Shown piece by piece: positions 14,851-21,332 of a stretch of 31,478 nt of DNA. The stretch lies in the IMG/VR virus record IMGVR_UViG_3300042376_000760, positions 1 to 31,478 of that record; one strand, 5' to 3'. Under the pieces are notes generated by a model. It did not search any database. It was not told where the DNA came from and saw only the letters and a program-made list of their open reading frames with translations. Each line of letters begins with the position of its first letter. The stretch's first letter is position 1. A program made the position numbers and the translations under genes. This DNA is from a virus.

Positions 14851-16008
14851 TTACCTGGAGAGTAATAGAGACCGGGTGAACAAAGTATCCAGATCAGCTT
14901 CGTTGTTGATCTGAAGGCCCGGGTCCACACCCGGTCCAGTAGCGTTTGGCGAGTATGCGTTTGCATTCCTCGCCTTCTCCAGAAACGATTGTTGCGGACT
15001 CTGGCTTGGTGGAGGCACTGCTGGTGCGACAGGTGCCGGTGCAGGGGCTGCCTGCTTGCTTGTTCGGTTGTTGAGGCCCGTGATGAACAAGGCCTGCTGG
15101 ATCGCCTGGCTAGGCTCTAGCCCCTGGGCGTACATAGCCTGAACGGCACTGATGAGCCTTTCGCCATCCTGGGTCGGGACCTGCTGCTTCGTGACCGGAT
15201 CTTGCGTGTAGATCCACGAGGCGTTCTCCGACTCGAACTTTTCGACCACGTTTTGACTTGTGGTCCGGCTCTGGATCTCTGCGATCCTCTGCTGGACAAT
15301 TCGATCGACTTCTCGAAGGATCGGGTCCTTGGTGACGTTGTAAACGTCTTTGTAAAAGTTGCTGCGGGTGATTCCTTGCCACTTCTGGCTGATCGCCCGA
15401 GCGGACTCGTTCATCTTGGGCAGGATCGGGTTGGCAACGCTCTCGAACCCGGGCTTGGCAATGTACATGCCAGTCGCTGGGTCCTGAGTAACGATGCCGC
15501 TCGTGATCGCCTGATCGTATTCCGGCGACCAACTGACTCCCCACTTCTCACCGAAGTAGGCGTCTGGGTCAAATTCGTCCGACTTCTTGACCGGATCTGC
15601 CTTTGCGGGCTCTGGAACGGGCTTCTGTGCAGCCATCTGCTGCTGTGCCACCTTGAGTGCGTGCATGTTCTGCAACGCCACCAAAAGGGCTTCCTCGGCA
15701 CTGGATTCGTCTGCGATGTCGAGGCCCATCTGGCGAGCAGACTTCCTCAGAATCGACAGCGTATCGTCCTGTCTTTGCTGCGGAGGCTCGACGGCACGAG
15801 GCGGTTGTGCCGGAGCAGGGTCCGGAGTCGGCGGAGCAGGGTCTGGCTGGGCTGGAGGAGGCTGGACTGGCTCAACTGGGGGAGGACTCGAAGGAGCAGG
15901 CGTAGGGTCAGCGACCGGAGCCTGTGGTGCAGGTGCCGTAGCAGTCGCAGCAGCAAGTGCATCGGTGAACTCGCTTCCGCTCAACGTCGAATCGTCATCA
16001 AGTCCCAT
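14851..16008 (-). CDS. Scaffolding protein
   Basis: About 385 residues. ATG at 16008 is chosen; a TTG at 16020 would add four residues. Residues about 20-100 are Ala/Pro-rich and disordered (APAPQAPVADPTPAPSSPPP). A helical middle follows (LSILRKSARQMGLDIAD, then NMHALKVAQQQMAAQ), and another Ala/Pro-rich linker precedes a C-terminal helix (NNEADLDTLFTRSLLLSR). A disordered, low-complexity protein with a C-terminal helix directly before the major capsid gene is typical for internal scaffolds. It would direct prohead assembly and then leave or be degraded. It is the first gene of the leftward structural run. Confidence 0.75.
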   Translation of the reverse strand: MGLDDDSTLSGSEFTDALAAATATAPAPQAPVADPTPAPSSPPPVEPVQPPPAQPDPAPPTPDPAPAQPPRAVEPPQQRQDDTLSILRKSARQMGLDIADESSAEEALLVALQNMHALKVAQQQMAAQKPVPEPAKADPVKKSDEFDPDAYFGEKWGVSWSPEYDQAITSGIVTQDPATGMYIAKPGFESVANPILPKMNESARAISQKWQGITRSNFYKDVYNVTKDPILREVDRIVQQRIAEIQSRTTSQNVVEKFESENASWIYTQDPVTKQQVPTQDGERLISAVQAMYAQGLEPSQAIQQALFITGLNNRTSKQAAPAPAPVAPAVPPPSQSPQQSFLEKARNANAYSPNATGPGVDPGLQINNEADLDTLFTRSLLLSR

Positions 16009-16020
16009 CAGATTACCCAA

Positions 16021-16209
16021 AGTGTGCGGTTGTTACGCAAATCATTACGCGACTTTCAATTCGCGAATCAGATGTATTTAACACACTTGAACAGTGGTGT
16101 GCAACTATCTTGGGAATTTCTAGGAAAAATCGCTTGATTAAATTTGTTGTCGCGAATATGACATTGAGTATCAGTCTTTTCGTTACTCAACCCGTAAATT
16201 GGAATTACA
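16021..16209. promoter_or_regulatory. Divergent control region between scaffold and recombinase genes
   Basis: This AT-rich 189-bp gap separates leftward late genes from the rightward recombinase. The rightward signals and operator are annotated separately. On the minus strand TTGCAC, 18 bases, TAAATA is a weak candidate for a late promoter. The element TCGCGAAT occurs twice, near 16065 and 16151, in the same orientation. Confidence 0.45.
16147..16174 (+). promoter_or_regulatory. Candidate promoter and operator for the recombinase gene
   Basis: TTGTCG (16147-16152), 16-base spacer, TATCAG (16169-16174), about 35 bases before the ATG at 16210. An imperfect inverted repeat TGTCGCG-AA-TATGACA (16148-16163) begins at the second base of the -35 box, the same geometry as at 18534 and 26492. 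Probable repressor operator. Confidence 0.5.
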
Positions 16210-17238
16210 ATGATAGCCGTCGATAAATTGTTTGACCCGAAAGCAGCACAGAAGATGATTTCTGAGGCTGCGTTGCACGACGCTCCGATGAAACGACGCA
16301 AGGTCACGGCGTTGCCCACCATCAATACCCGTCGCGAGGGTCCTCCTGTGGCCTTCGCATACGGTCGCGTCTCCTCGTTCTCGCAGTACGAGAAGGACAA
16401 CTCGATTCCAGACCAGAAAGTGCGTGCAAATCGGTACTACGAGATGTACCTGAAGGACGACGGTGTCGTCTGGGGTGATTTCCACGAGGACGGCAAGGGG
16501 ATGTCAGCCAGCAAAACCCCGTTTGTGGACCGCCCTGCCGGAAGAAGGCTTGTCAATCAACTCCGACCAGGAGACCACCTGATCATCGACAAGATCGACC
16601 GGATGTGGAGGAAGGTCTCAGACTTCTGCCGGATGACCGACTGGTTCGCGGAGAACAGGATCACCCTCCATATCGTCAATATGAACGGCGTTTCGCTCAA
16701 TAGCGACACTCCGATGGGCAAGGTGATCCTAACCATGATTGCGAGCTTCGCAGAGGCTGAGGCCACCATGTTGTCCCAGCGTATCCGGGACGGATTGTCG
16801 TCCAAGAAGATGAACGGCGAACCTACCCAGTTGATGCACGGGACTATGTCCATCAAGAAGAACGAACGGGAATACGTTGTCTGGGACATCGAGAAACGCA
16901 AGGTCATGAAAGAAGTTGTCCGACTGCGTGACGAGGAACACTACACGTTCGTCGAGATCGCAATCGAAATGGAGAATCGTCGCAGGGTCGAGGCTGGACT
17001 CTGCAAGATGACTCCAATCCTCAAGAAGATGTGGATCACCCAGCCCAGGAAGATGATGTGGGTCAGGCCCTACTGGATCGAGAAAGGCATTAAGATCCTC
17101 GGGATTACCGATCCGTCTCAGTTGCCGAGGTACTCGAACCTGTTCTCGGTGGCAAAGAAGTTCAACGCAGAGACCATGCCTGACTGGGAGAACGTCAGGC
17201 TCTCAAAACTAGCAGGACGCAAGTCAATGATCAGCTAA
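16210..17238 (+). CDS. Serine recombinase (resolvase/invertase/integrase family)
   Basis: A 342-residue protein. The catalytic motif Y-G-R-V-S-S-F-S-Q is at residues about 50-58; the first Ser of that motif should attack DNA. Next come FHEDGKGMSAS, RPAGRRLVNQLRPGDHLIIDKIDRMWRK (the D-x-L-x-R-like segment of the catalytic domain) and GKVILTMIASFAEAEATMLSQRIRDGLS, the long E helix. The remaining 150 residues contain a recombinase-type DNA-binding region (VVRLRDEEHYTFVEIAIEMENRRRV). It is shorter than typical large serine integrases and longer than resolvases. It lies on the strand opposite the late genes and may integrate or invert phage DNA. The 3' end overlaps the RuvC-like gene tail-to-tail. 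Confidence 0.88.
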   Translation: MIAVDKLFDPKAAQKMISEAALHDAPMKRRKVTALPTINTRREGPPVAFAYGRVSSFSQYEKDNSIPDQKVRANRYYEMYLKDDGVVWGDFHEDGKGMSASKTPFVDRPAGRRLVNQLRPGDHLIIDKIDRMWRKVSDFCRMTDWFAENRITLHIVNMNGVSLNSDTPMGKVILTMIASFAEAEATMLSQRIRDGLSSKKMNGEPTQLMHGTMSIKKNEREYVVWDIEKRKVMKEVVRLRDEEHYTFVEIAIEMENRRRVEAGLCKMTPILKKMWITQPRKMMWVRPYWIEKGIKILGITDPSQLPRYSNLFSVAKKFNAETMPDWENVRLSKLAGRKSMIS

Positions 17239-17691
17239 GTGATCAATTGCGTACTGCGCAACAGCCAGGGCTGACCATGCGTGCGACTTGACACGGTAGA
17301 GCGGCCCTGGCTCATTCTTGGTTCCAATCGCTTTAGATCCGCCGTACATGTCGATTAACGCCTGTCTGATGTTGCCGTCTTTGGCCCTGGTGGTTCCGCA
17401 CAAATTAACCTTGATCTGGTTGCGATAGACCAGCTTGGTCACTCCTGGCCAAGCCTCCATAAACCTGCCTATCCAAACACAGGTCTCGAATACTTCCTTG
17501 CCGACTGCCATCCCCATTGATCCGATCATTTCCATTACTAAGACCGTCGTAGGAATACGGTCGAAGTGCTCGCGGATCATGAGTTTCAACTTGAAGTTGT
17601 CTATGACCCCGCAGTCGTGGATGAGGCCTACGTCGTTATCGATGATGACGTAGCCGCTCTGGGATGTTCCTGGGTCTATTGCGAAGATCAT
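17224..17691 (-). CDS. RuvC-like Holliday-junction/RNase H-fold nuclease
   Basis: A 155-residue protein with RuvC-family layout: FAIDPGTSQSGYVIID at the N-terminus gives the first catalytic Asp and the Gly-rich strand; VLVMEMIGSMG (residues about 50-60) gives the Glu; SHAWSALAVAQYAID near the C-terminus corresponds to the last catalytic helix, where many RuvC proteins have D-x-x-D-A. Here the expected Asp is replaced by His/Ser, so activity with the full metal site is not certain. It likely resolves branched DNA before packaging. It overlaps the Nudix-like gene by 4 bp and the recombinase 3' end by 15 bp in opposite orientation. Confidence 0.75.
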   Translation of the reverse strand: MIFAIDPGTSQSGYVIIDNDVGLIHDCGVIDNFKLKLMIREHFDRIPTTVLVMEMIGSMGMAVGKEVFETCVWIGRFMEAWPGVTKLVYRNQIKVNLCGTTRAKDGNIRQALIDMYGGSKAIGTKNEPGPLYRVKSHAWSALAVAQYAIDHLADH

Positions 17692-18332
17692 GGGATAAAT
17701 TCACCTATGTCCTTGAGGAATCCTTCGATCACCATCTGGCTCCATGTCTCGTAAAGATCAATCTCACTGACGACCTTGCTGACTGGCTGAAGTCCAGCGT
17801 CCACGATGCTCGTATCTCTTGGCTTAATGAAATCTGTCCGCAGTTCTACCACTGCAAGAACGCCAAGGTGGACTCGTCCCACCTCACTAGATGGGTCATA
17901 TATCGTACCTACCCCAGTGTGATTCCAAGCGAGATCGAACTCGACTTCCTCTCTGATCTCTCGTAGCATTCCGATGCTAAATGTATCGAAATTCTTTGAA
18001 CCCATCTTCATTGCATCGTCTGCACTGTTGACGTGTCCACCGATGCCTATCGATCTTTTGGCATGAAGCCTGGACTCTCCACCTTTTGAGCCACGGCAGT
18101 ACGAGAAAACCTTTTCTTCAGAACCGTCGAATGGACGGATGAAGAATACTACATACGGAATGATCTGGAGATGCGACGGGTCGTGCTCTGCAACAGACCT
18201 CGGAATGAAGGTGTCGGCAGAATATATGCGATCAATTCCTCTTGGGCTGAAAAACGACAAGCCAGCATTCTTCGTAAAGACCTCGGCTTCCTTCGCCGGT
18301 ATCACCAATACCTGTTCTTCCGACTCCATCAT
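17688..18332 (-). CDS. Nudix-hydrolase-like protein
   Basis: A 214-residue protein. The Nudix box G-x5-E-x7-R-E-U-x-E-E-x-G-U is recognisable as GGHVNSAD...FSIGMLREIREEVEF (residues about 98-133), with the R-E-x-x-E-E core intact but an insertion of about ten residues after the Gly part, and Phe in place of the usual Gly. Flanking strands IIPYVVFFIRPF and VHLGVLAVVEL fit the fold. Such phage proteins are often annotated as phosphoesterase or nucleotide hydrolase. The substrate could be a nucleoside diphosphate derivative. GGGAGA precedes the ATG. It overlaps the RuvC-like gene by ATGA, suggesting joint expression in nucleic-acid metabolism. Confidence 0.65.
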   Translation of the reverse strand: MMESEEQVLVIPAKEAEVFTKNAGLSFFSPRGIDRIYSADTFIPRSVAEHDPSHLQIIPYVVFFIRPFDGSEEKVFSYCRGSKGGESRLHAKRSIGIGGHVNSADDAMKMGSKNFDTFSIGMLREIREEVEFDLAWNHTGVGTIYDPSSEVGRVHLGVLAVVELRTDFIKPRDTSIVDAGLQPVSKVVSEIDLYETWSQMVIEGFLKDIGEFIP

Positions 18333-18356
18333 TCTCTCCCGTTAGATTGTGTAGAT

Positions 18357-18390
18357 AAAAAGCGATGCCAAGGTTATTAGCCTTGGCATC
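18357..18390 (-). terminator. Rho-independent terminator of the early leftward operon
   Basis: On the minus strand GATGCCAAGG, a 7-base loop and CCTTGGCATC form a perfect 10-bp stem, followed after GC by TTTTT. Leftward transcripts from 18875 and beyond would end here, just before the Nudix-like gene, after running antisense through 18608-18820. Confidence 0.75.
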
Positions 18391-18516
18391 ACGGTCCATT
18401 CTCTGGGCGTCCTGGAAGTACCGACGCTGAATGGTGGGGAGTGCTTGTTTACCTTGTCTCGCTACCCGTAGTTAGCAAGGGGCTCCGGTGCCAGCATTCC
18501 ACGACAGTCGGACTTT

Positions 18517-18531
18517 GTGACGCAACGTCAC
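18517..18531. repeat. Inverted repeat GTGACG-CAA-CGTCAC
   Basis: A perfect 6-3-6 inverted repeat immediately upstream of the -35 box of the excisionase-like gene. Its half-site GTGAC resembles the half-site of the operator family in this window, so it may be an additional protein-binding site. Confidence 0.5.
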
Positions 18532-18533
18532 GA

Positions 18534-18561
18534 TTGACTCGTTTGCGACACTAGGTATCAT
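18534..18561 (+). promoter_or_regulatory. Strong promoter for 18608 with overlapping operator
   Basis: TTGACT, 16-base spacer, TATCAT (5 of 6 matches in each box) is the best sigma70-type promoter in the window. The inverted repeat TGACTCG-TT-TGCGACA (18535-18550) begins at the second base of the -35 box. Transcription would start about 25 bases before a short leader ORF. Confidence 0.7.
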
Positions 18562-18590
18562 ATCAACTGTTTCAGGATAGCAAGACCTCC

Positions 18591-18611
18591 ATGACGTTTT
18601 TTTACAAATGA
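18591..18611 (+). CDS. Six-codon leader ORF coupled to the excisionase-like gene
   Basis: ATG ACG TTT TTT TAC AAA TGA encodes MTFFYK, and its stop overlaps the ATG at 18608 as ATGA. The 18608 gene has no good ribosome site of its own, while a purine/pyrimidine-mixed GACCTCC lies directly before this mini-ORF. Translation of the leader could therefore deliver ribosomes to the main start. It could also be chance. Confidence 0.35.
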   Translation: MTFFYK

Positions 18612-18820
18612 CCAAACTTTACTCCATCTCCGAAGCCGCTCGGATACTCAGCCAGTCTCTCGGTCGACGGATCGTTCCTCGATCCCTGCATCGGTCCATA
18701 AAGAGAGCCAACGTCGATACCGTTGTGATTGGCAACTCCTACGGGGTCACGATGGCCGACGCTAGGAAGGCTGCACTTGCGATCAGAGAGATCAAGAAGA
18801 AGTCCGACGAGAAGGATTAA
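18608..18820 (+). CDS. Excisionase-like/MerR-type small DNA-binding protein
   Basis: A 70-residue basic protein starting MTKLYSISEAARILSQSLGRRI, which matches the N-terminal helix-turn-helix opening (S-I-S-E-A-A-R-I-L) of excisionase and MerR-like winged-helix proteins; PRSLHRSIKRANVD and YGVTMADARKA follow. The size suits a recombination directionality factor or small repressor. It is the only gene on the plus strand between the recombinase and the control region, with a strong promoter carrying the shared operator, so it may act with the serine recombinase or regulate the operators. Which of the two cannot be decided. The early leftward transcript is predicted to run antisense across it. 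Confidence 0.6.
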   Translation: MTKLYSISEAARILSQSLGRRIVPRSLHRSIKRANVDTVVIGNSYGVTMADARKAALAIREIKKKSDEKD

Positions 18821-18874
18821 AGGCTCGGTTTCTTTGAGTTCCAACACCGGCAAACGAACTTAGGCCGACTACAA

Positions 18875-19093
18875 TCAGCCGTAACTCTTTTTGCCCTTAC
18901 AGCCCCATCGCTTTCTGGAGATGTCGTTCGGGCACGGAGGGTTGTCACACTTAGGGATGCCTGCGGATCTTGCGCAGTACGCATCACCCTTCGCTGTCCC
19001 CGGTTGTGGAGTTCGGCCTGCTTGGCCTACGCTCCTCGTCTTGCCATCGACAGTCACTCGGACTGCCTTGCCTTTGTTCGGCTTGCCTGCCAT
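18875..19093 (-). CDS. Small Cys-containing phage protein (DUF6321-like pattern)
   Basis: A 72-residue basic protein: MAGKPNKGKAVRVTVDGKTRSVGQAGRT, then GTAKGDAYCARSAGIPKCD, NPPCPNDISRKRWGCKGKKS. The layout 'G-T-x-K-G-D-x-Y-C-A-R-S' followed by 'N-x-x-S-R-K-x-W-x-C' recurs in small phage proteins of unknown function; four Cys residues could bind zinc. It is the last gene of the leftward early run before the terminator at 18357-18390. I recall the pattern from phage small proteins; the DUF name is tentative. Confidence 0.6.
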   Translation of the reverse strand: MAGKPNKGKAVRVTVDGKTRSVGQAGRTPQPGTAKGDAYCARSAGIPKCDNPPCPNDISRKRWGCKGKKSYG

Positions 19094-19144
19094 CTCGATT
19101 GCCTTGTGTTGGCGTTGTGGACTCGTTTGAGAAGCCTAGCGAAA

Positions 19145-19282
19145 CTACTTCTTCTTGCAGTTCGACTTGGCCTTGGTGCTCATCGCAGCAGCGACAGCGA
19201 CTTTCTGAGGCCTGCCAGACTTGATCATCTCTCGGATGTTCCCTGACACGACCTTTGAACTACAACCTTTCTTTAGCGGCAC
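19145..19282 (-). CDS. Small basic phage protein (DUF6496-like), GTG start
   Basis: This 45-codon gene starts with GTG at 19282-19280, with GAGG five bases upstream, and ends TAG. The product reads MPLKKGCSSKVVSGNIREMIKSG, then RPQKVAVAAAMSTKAKSNCKKK (with the GTG read as Met). The layout 'M-P-L-x-K-G-x-S-x-K-x-I-S-x-N-I-R-E-M-I-x-S-G-x-P-x-K-Q-A-V-A-x-A' is a widespread small phage protein of unknown function. It follows directly after the cloverleaf-shaped terminator at 19299-19370, so it may depend on read-through. Confidence 0.75.
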   Translation of the reverse strand: MPLKKGCSSKVVSGNIREMIKSGRPQKVAVAAAMSTKAKSNCKKK

Positions 19283-19298
19283 GATCACCTCAGATTGT

Positions 19299-19370
19299 AA
19301 AAAAAAGGCTGGTCGCCCTCGTTAGAGGAGTGCCCGGGAGGAAAGCACTTGCATCTATGCAACGACCAGC
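19299..19370 (-). terminator. Cloverleaf-shaped rho-independent terminator
   Basis: On the minus strand an 8-bp closing stem GCTGGTCG/CGACCAGC encloses three small hairpins (TTGC-ATAGAT-GCAA, GTGC...GCAC and CCTC-TAAC-GAGG) and is followed by C and eight T residues. Overall it is a four-way junction ending in a U tract. It separates 19382-19480 from 19145-19282. Confidence 0.7.
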
Positions 19371-19381
19371 GATCTATTCGG

Positions 19382-19480
19382 CTACTTGCAGCTTCCCTTG
19401 CCGCCTTTTCCGCCCTTCCCGCCTTTGCCACCTTTCATCCCGCCCTTCATGCCAGCGGGGTAAGCAGTCCCTTTCTTCAT
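19382..19480 (-). CDS. Tiny Gly/Lys-repeat protein, 32 aa
   Basis: The start is placed at the ATG at 19480, with GAGG eight bases upstream, rather than at an upstream extension with no ribosome site. The product begins MKKGTAYPAG, continues with MKGGMKGG, then three GKGGK-type repeats and ends GSCK. Low-complexity MKGG/KGG proteins of this size occur in phages beside the DUF6321-like and DUF6496-like small genes seen here. The function is unknown; a very basic Gly-rich chain could bind nucleic acid. Confidence 0.55.
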   Translation of the reverse strand: MKKGTAYPAGMKGGMKGGKGGKGGKGGKGSCK

Positions 19481-19563
19481 CGAATCGTCCTCGTTTGCGT
19501 GGGTAATTGAACAGTCCAACAGTTTGGATGTCGGTTTCAGGCTACGGGAATACCAAGTGCAAG

Positions 19564-20049
19564 TCAAGCATCAGGAACCGGCTCTATCACTCTGGCAAGA
19601 ACCAGTTTGTCGTAGTTCTGGATGTGGAACTCACGCAACGCCTCTCGATTGATTGGCTTGGGATACGAGACAGCGTAGCCCTCGAAAGTCATGATTGTGG
19701 TCAACGGCCACAAGGACTGATTCGTCGTGGCTCCGTTCCTTGTGACCCAGAAGTCCGCAACGTAGCGCCCAAACTTCTCTTGTTCCTCCTTGTTCCTAAT
19801 CTTGTGCGTCTGGATCATGTACTCCTGACCGATCACAAGCATCTTCTGGACAAAGGCCTTGGCAGCCTCTCCTACAGCCCTGATCCTTGGGTCTGGATCG
19901 TCCGTCTCTGCTGTGTCAATCTTCCTCAGCCTCAGTGGAACGTCGTGCTTCCAGTCGCTGAAGCCTTTGTCGATGTCCACAACGATCGTGTCACCGTCCT
20001 TGTGGCCCTTGATGATGCAAGGATATTCCCTGGTTTTCATTATTGACAT
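19564..20049 (-). CDS. Staphylococcal-nuclease-like (thermonuclease) protein
   Basis: A 161-residue protein. The SNase active-site residues are all present in order: DGDTIVVDID near residue 18 supplies the calcium-binding Asp; VPLRLRKIDTAET (about 37-49) gives the first catalytic Arg and Asp; AVGEAAKAFVQKML provides the Glu; and EKFGRYVADFWV (about 91-102) provides the second Arg. No signal peptide, so it should act inside the cell, for instance on host DNA or RNA. GGGAG lies before the ATG. It stands between two terminators, 20073-20110 upstream and 19299-19370 downstream, and so may form its own transcription unit or rely on read-through. Confidence 0.8.
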   Translation of the reverse strand: MSIMKTREYPCIIKGHKDGDTIVVDIDKGFSDWKHDVPLRLRKIDTAETDDPDPRIRAVGEAAKAFVQKMLVIGQEYMIQTHKIRNKEEQEKFGRYVADFWVTRNGATTNQSLWPLTTIMTFEGYAVSYPKPINREALREFHIQNYDKLVLARVIEPVPDA

Positions 20050-20072
20050 TGCGTCTCCCTGTTAAAGTAAAA

Positions 20073-20110
20073 CCCATCCCGAGCCAGCCGTTCACTGGCC
20101 CGGGATTGGG
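20073..20110 (-). terminator. Rho-independent terminator
   Basis: On the minus strand CCCAATCCCGGGCCAG pairs with CTGGCTCGGGATGGG through a 7-base loop, with two small mismatches, followed by TTTTACTTT. It lies between 20152-20451 and the SNase gene. Confidence 0.75.
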
Positions 20111-20151
20111 CTGCAACTACGGAGTCATGAGACTCACTTCGAGTTGCAAAG

Positions 20152-20451
20152 TTACTTTTCGCCCAATTGACTCTTTGCCATCTCCAGACCAGTCATTTTT
20201 GGGCAAAGCATCTGCTCGGCCATGCTGTCAAACGCTCGCTTGTAAATTGACTGATCGACAGCCTGCTCTGCGGCCGAATCCATTGCGTCTTCTACGGTTT
20301 TATTGATCGCCCCAATTATCGCATCACGCAAACGAAAATCAGAAACATCAAGTCTAGCTGCTCGCATCGCCTCCTCTGCGACTCGTCGAGAAAGCGAAAT
20401 ACAGCGAGACTCATCATTCATCCAAACACCGCCATCTGATTTCGTCGCCAT
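20152..20451 (-). CDS. Small helical protein, unknown
   Basis: The start is placed at ATG 20451 (AAGGAAA upstream), giving 99 residues from MATKSDGGVWMNDESRCISL. A longer frame would run through the tRNA-like element and is disregarded. The protein is helical and acidic-basic mixed: RRVAEEAMRAARLDVSDFRLRDAIIGAINKTVEDAMDSAAEQAVDQS. No motif identifies it. It is the first gene after the tRNA-like element and the last before the terminator at 20073-20110. Confidence 0.5.
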   Translation of the reverse strand: MATKSDGGVWMNDESRCISLSRRVAEEAMRAARLDVSDFRLRDAIIGAINKTVEDAMDSAAEQAVDQSIYKRAFDSMAEQMLCPKMTGLEMAKSQLGEK

Positions 20452-20470
20452 AAAGTTTCCTTGAGCAAAA

Positions 20471-20579
20471 TGGATCGGGCAGGATTCTAACCTGCTGTGC
20501 GTTTGCGTCACTAATCGCAATCTTTCACTAAGCCGCACACAACCTAGCCATCTGCGTGTTCCCACCACGCCGCCGATCC
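20471..20579 (-). tRNA. tRNA-like element (anticodon arm not canonical)
   Basis: On the minus strand the 5' heptamer GGATCGG pairs perfectly with a 3' CCGATCC followed by A. Directly before that 3' strand is a T-arm-like hairpin, GCAGG-TTAGAAT-CCTGC (5-bp stem, 7-base loop close to TTCGAAT), and after the 5' strand comes a D-arm-like GCGTG-GTGGGAA-CACGC. The total length is 109 bases, too long for a standard tRNA; the central part folds into TGTGCG...CGCACA enclosing TTGCG...CGCAA and gives no convincing 7-base anticodon loop. It may be a decayed tRNA, an interrupted tRNA or a tRNA mimic. Confidence 0.4.
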
Positions 20580-20587
20580 CTAGCCGA

Positions 20588-20950
20588 CTACCTGCAACGC
20601 CCAAAGCGAAACAGCCTTGTGCCTACCGATCTAATGGCATTCCGTGGCGCAAGAACAGTCTGACTGGACGATTGAACGCAATTTGACCCAGTAACCGGAT
20701 CTCGGTTCACAATCGCTCCTGCGGCCCGATACGCGGTCCTGGCGACGTTGGACGCAATCTGGACCGGAGCCTGAACGATGACCGCTGCTCCATCCACAAC
20801 GCGAGTAACGCCATTCAGGACCGGCGCCTGACTTCGCACGACCGTCTGCTGAGGCCCGCCGTAGCACTTCCCGTCCAAGCAGAACTGTGCCTGGGCCTGA
20901 CTTGTCATGAACAAGAACAGCAGGGCAATCAGATAAGTTGGGGTACGCAT
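20588..20950 (-). CDS. Small exported protein, unknown
   Basis: A 120-residue protein with a signal peptide (MRTPTYLIALLFLFMTSQAQA) and a mature part beginning QFCLDGKCYGGPQQTV. It contains Val/Ala-rich segments (GVTRVVDGAAVIVQAPVQIA), three Cys residues and a basic C-terminus (RLFRFGRCR). No domain is recognised. Exported proteins encoded in early operons may act at the envelope, for example in superinfection exclusion, but nothing specific supports this. It has a good promoter at 21008-21036. Confidence 0.55.
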   Translation of the reverse strand: MRTPTYLIALLFLFMTSQAQAQFCLDGKCYGGPQQTVVRSQAPVLNGVTRVVDGAAVIVQAPVQIASNVARTAYRAAGAIVNRDPVTGSNCVQSSSQTVLAPRNAIRSVGTRLFRFGRCR

Positions 20951-21007
20951 CTTTCAACATCCTTTATTTAGAGTTCTCAATCCTATCTAACAAACTGAAG
21001 TGGTCGA

Positions 21008-21036
21008 ATTGTCTCAATCGGGACAGCGAGTGTCAA
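21008..21036 (-). promoter_or_regulatory. Promoter with operator for 20588-20950
   Basis: On the minus strand TTGACA, 17 bases, GACAAT. Five bases after the -35 begins the inverted repeat TGTCCCG-AT-TGAGACA (21025-21010), which runs into the -10 box. The same operator/-35 geometry occurs at 22950-22978 and 24046-24074. Confidence 0.65.
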
Positions 21037-21332
21037 GAGGTTTCTATGCTTGGCCTTAACTTTTCCCACAACTCAACCATAACGCAATGGACCTCCTCTG
21101 CGCTTGCCAAAAGAAGCGACTGATTGCGAATCAATTTGTCCCTGTCCTCGGAAGAAAGTCTCCTATATGAGTAGCAGTTCTTGTCGACTGGAAAAATCCA
21201 TGTCCTCTTTCCAGGCTTGCACCAGTCAACGGAGAAGTGCCAACTAAAACCTTGGAGGTCAACCATTAGGCTGACCTTGATCCTGACTCGGAATCCGTCT
21301 GGTCGCTTAACTATCTTCTCGTGCTGCATCAT
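21033..21332 (-). CDS. Unknown early protein, 99 aa
   Basis: A basic protein starting MMQHEKIVKRPDGFRVRIKVSL, with aromatic strands (GFSWHFSVDWCKPGKRTWIFPVDKNCYSYR) and a helical end. AGGAGGT lies eight bases before the ATG. It begins inside the end of 21307-21672, so the genes overlap by 26 bases. Its stop overlaps the -35 region of the next promoter. No family is recognised. Confidence 0.5.
   Translation of the reverse strand: MMQHEKIVKRPDGFRVRIKVSLMVDLQGFSWHFSVDWCKPGKRTWIFPVDKNCYSYRRLSSEDRDKLIRNQSLLLASAEEVHCVMVELWEKLRPSIETS

Noticed and set aside
16021-16209. attP site next to the serine recombinase
   Set aside because: The repeated TCGCGAAT is short and no core or flanking symmetry could be defined without the host junction sequences.
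20452-20604. Upstream extension of the 20152-20451 gene
   Set aside because: It crosses the tRNA-like element, and the ATG at 20451 has a ribosome site.
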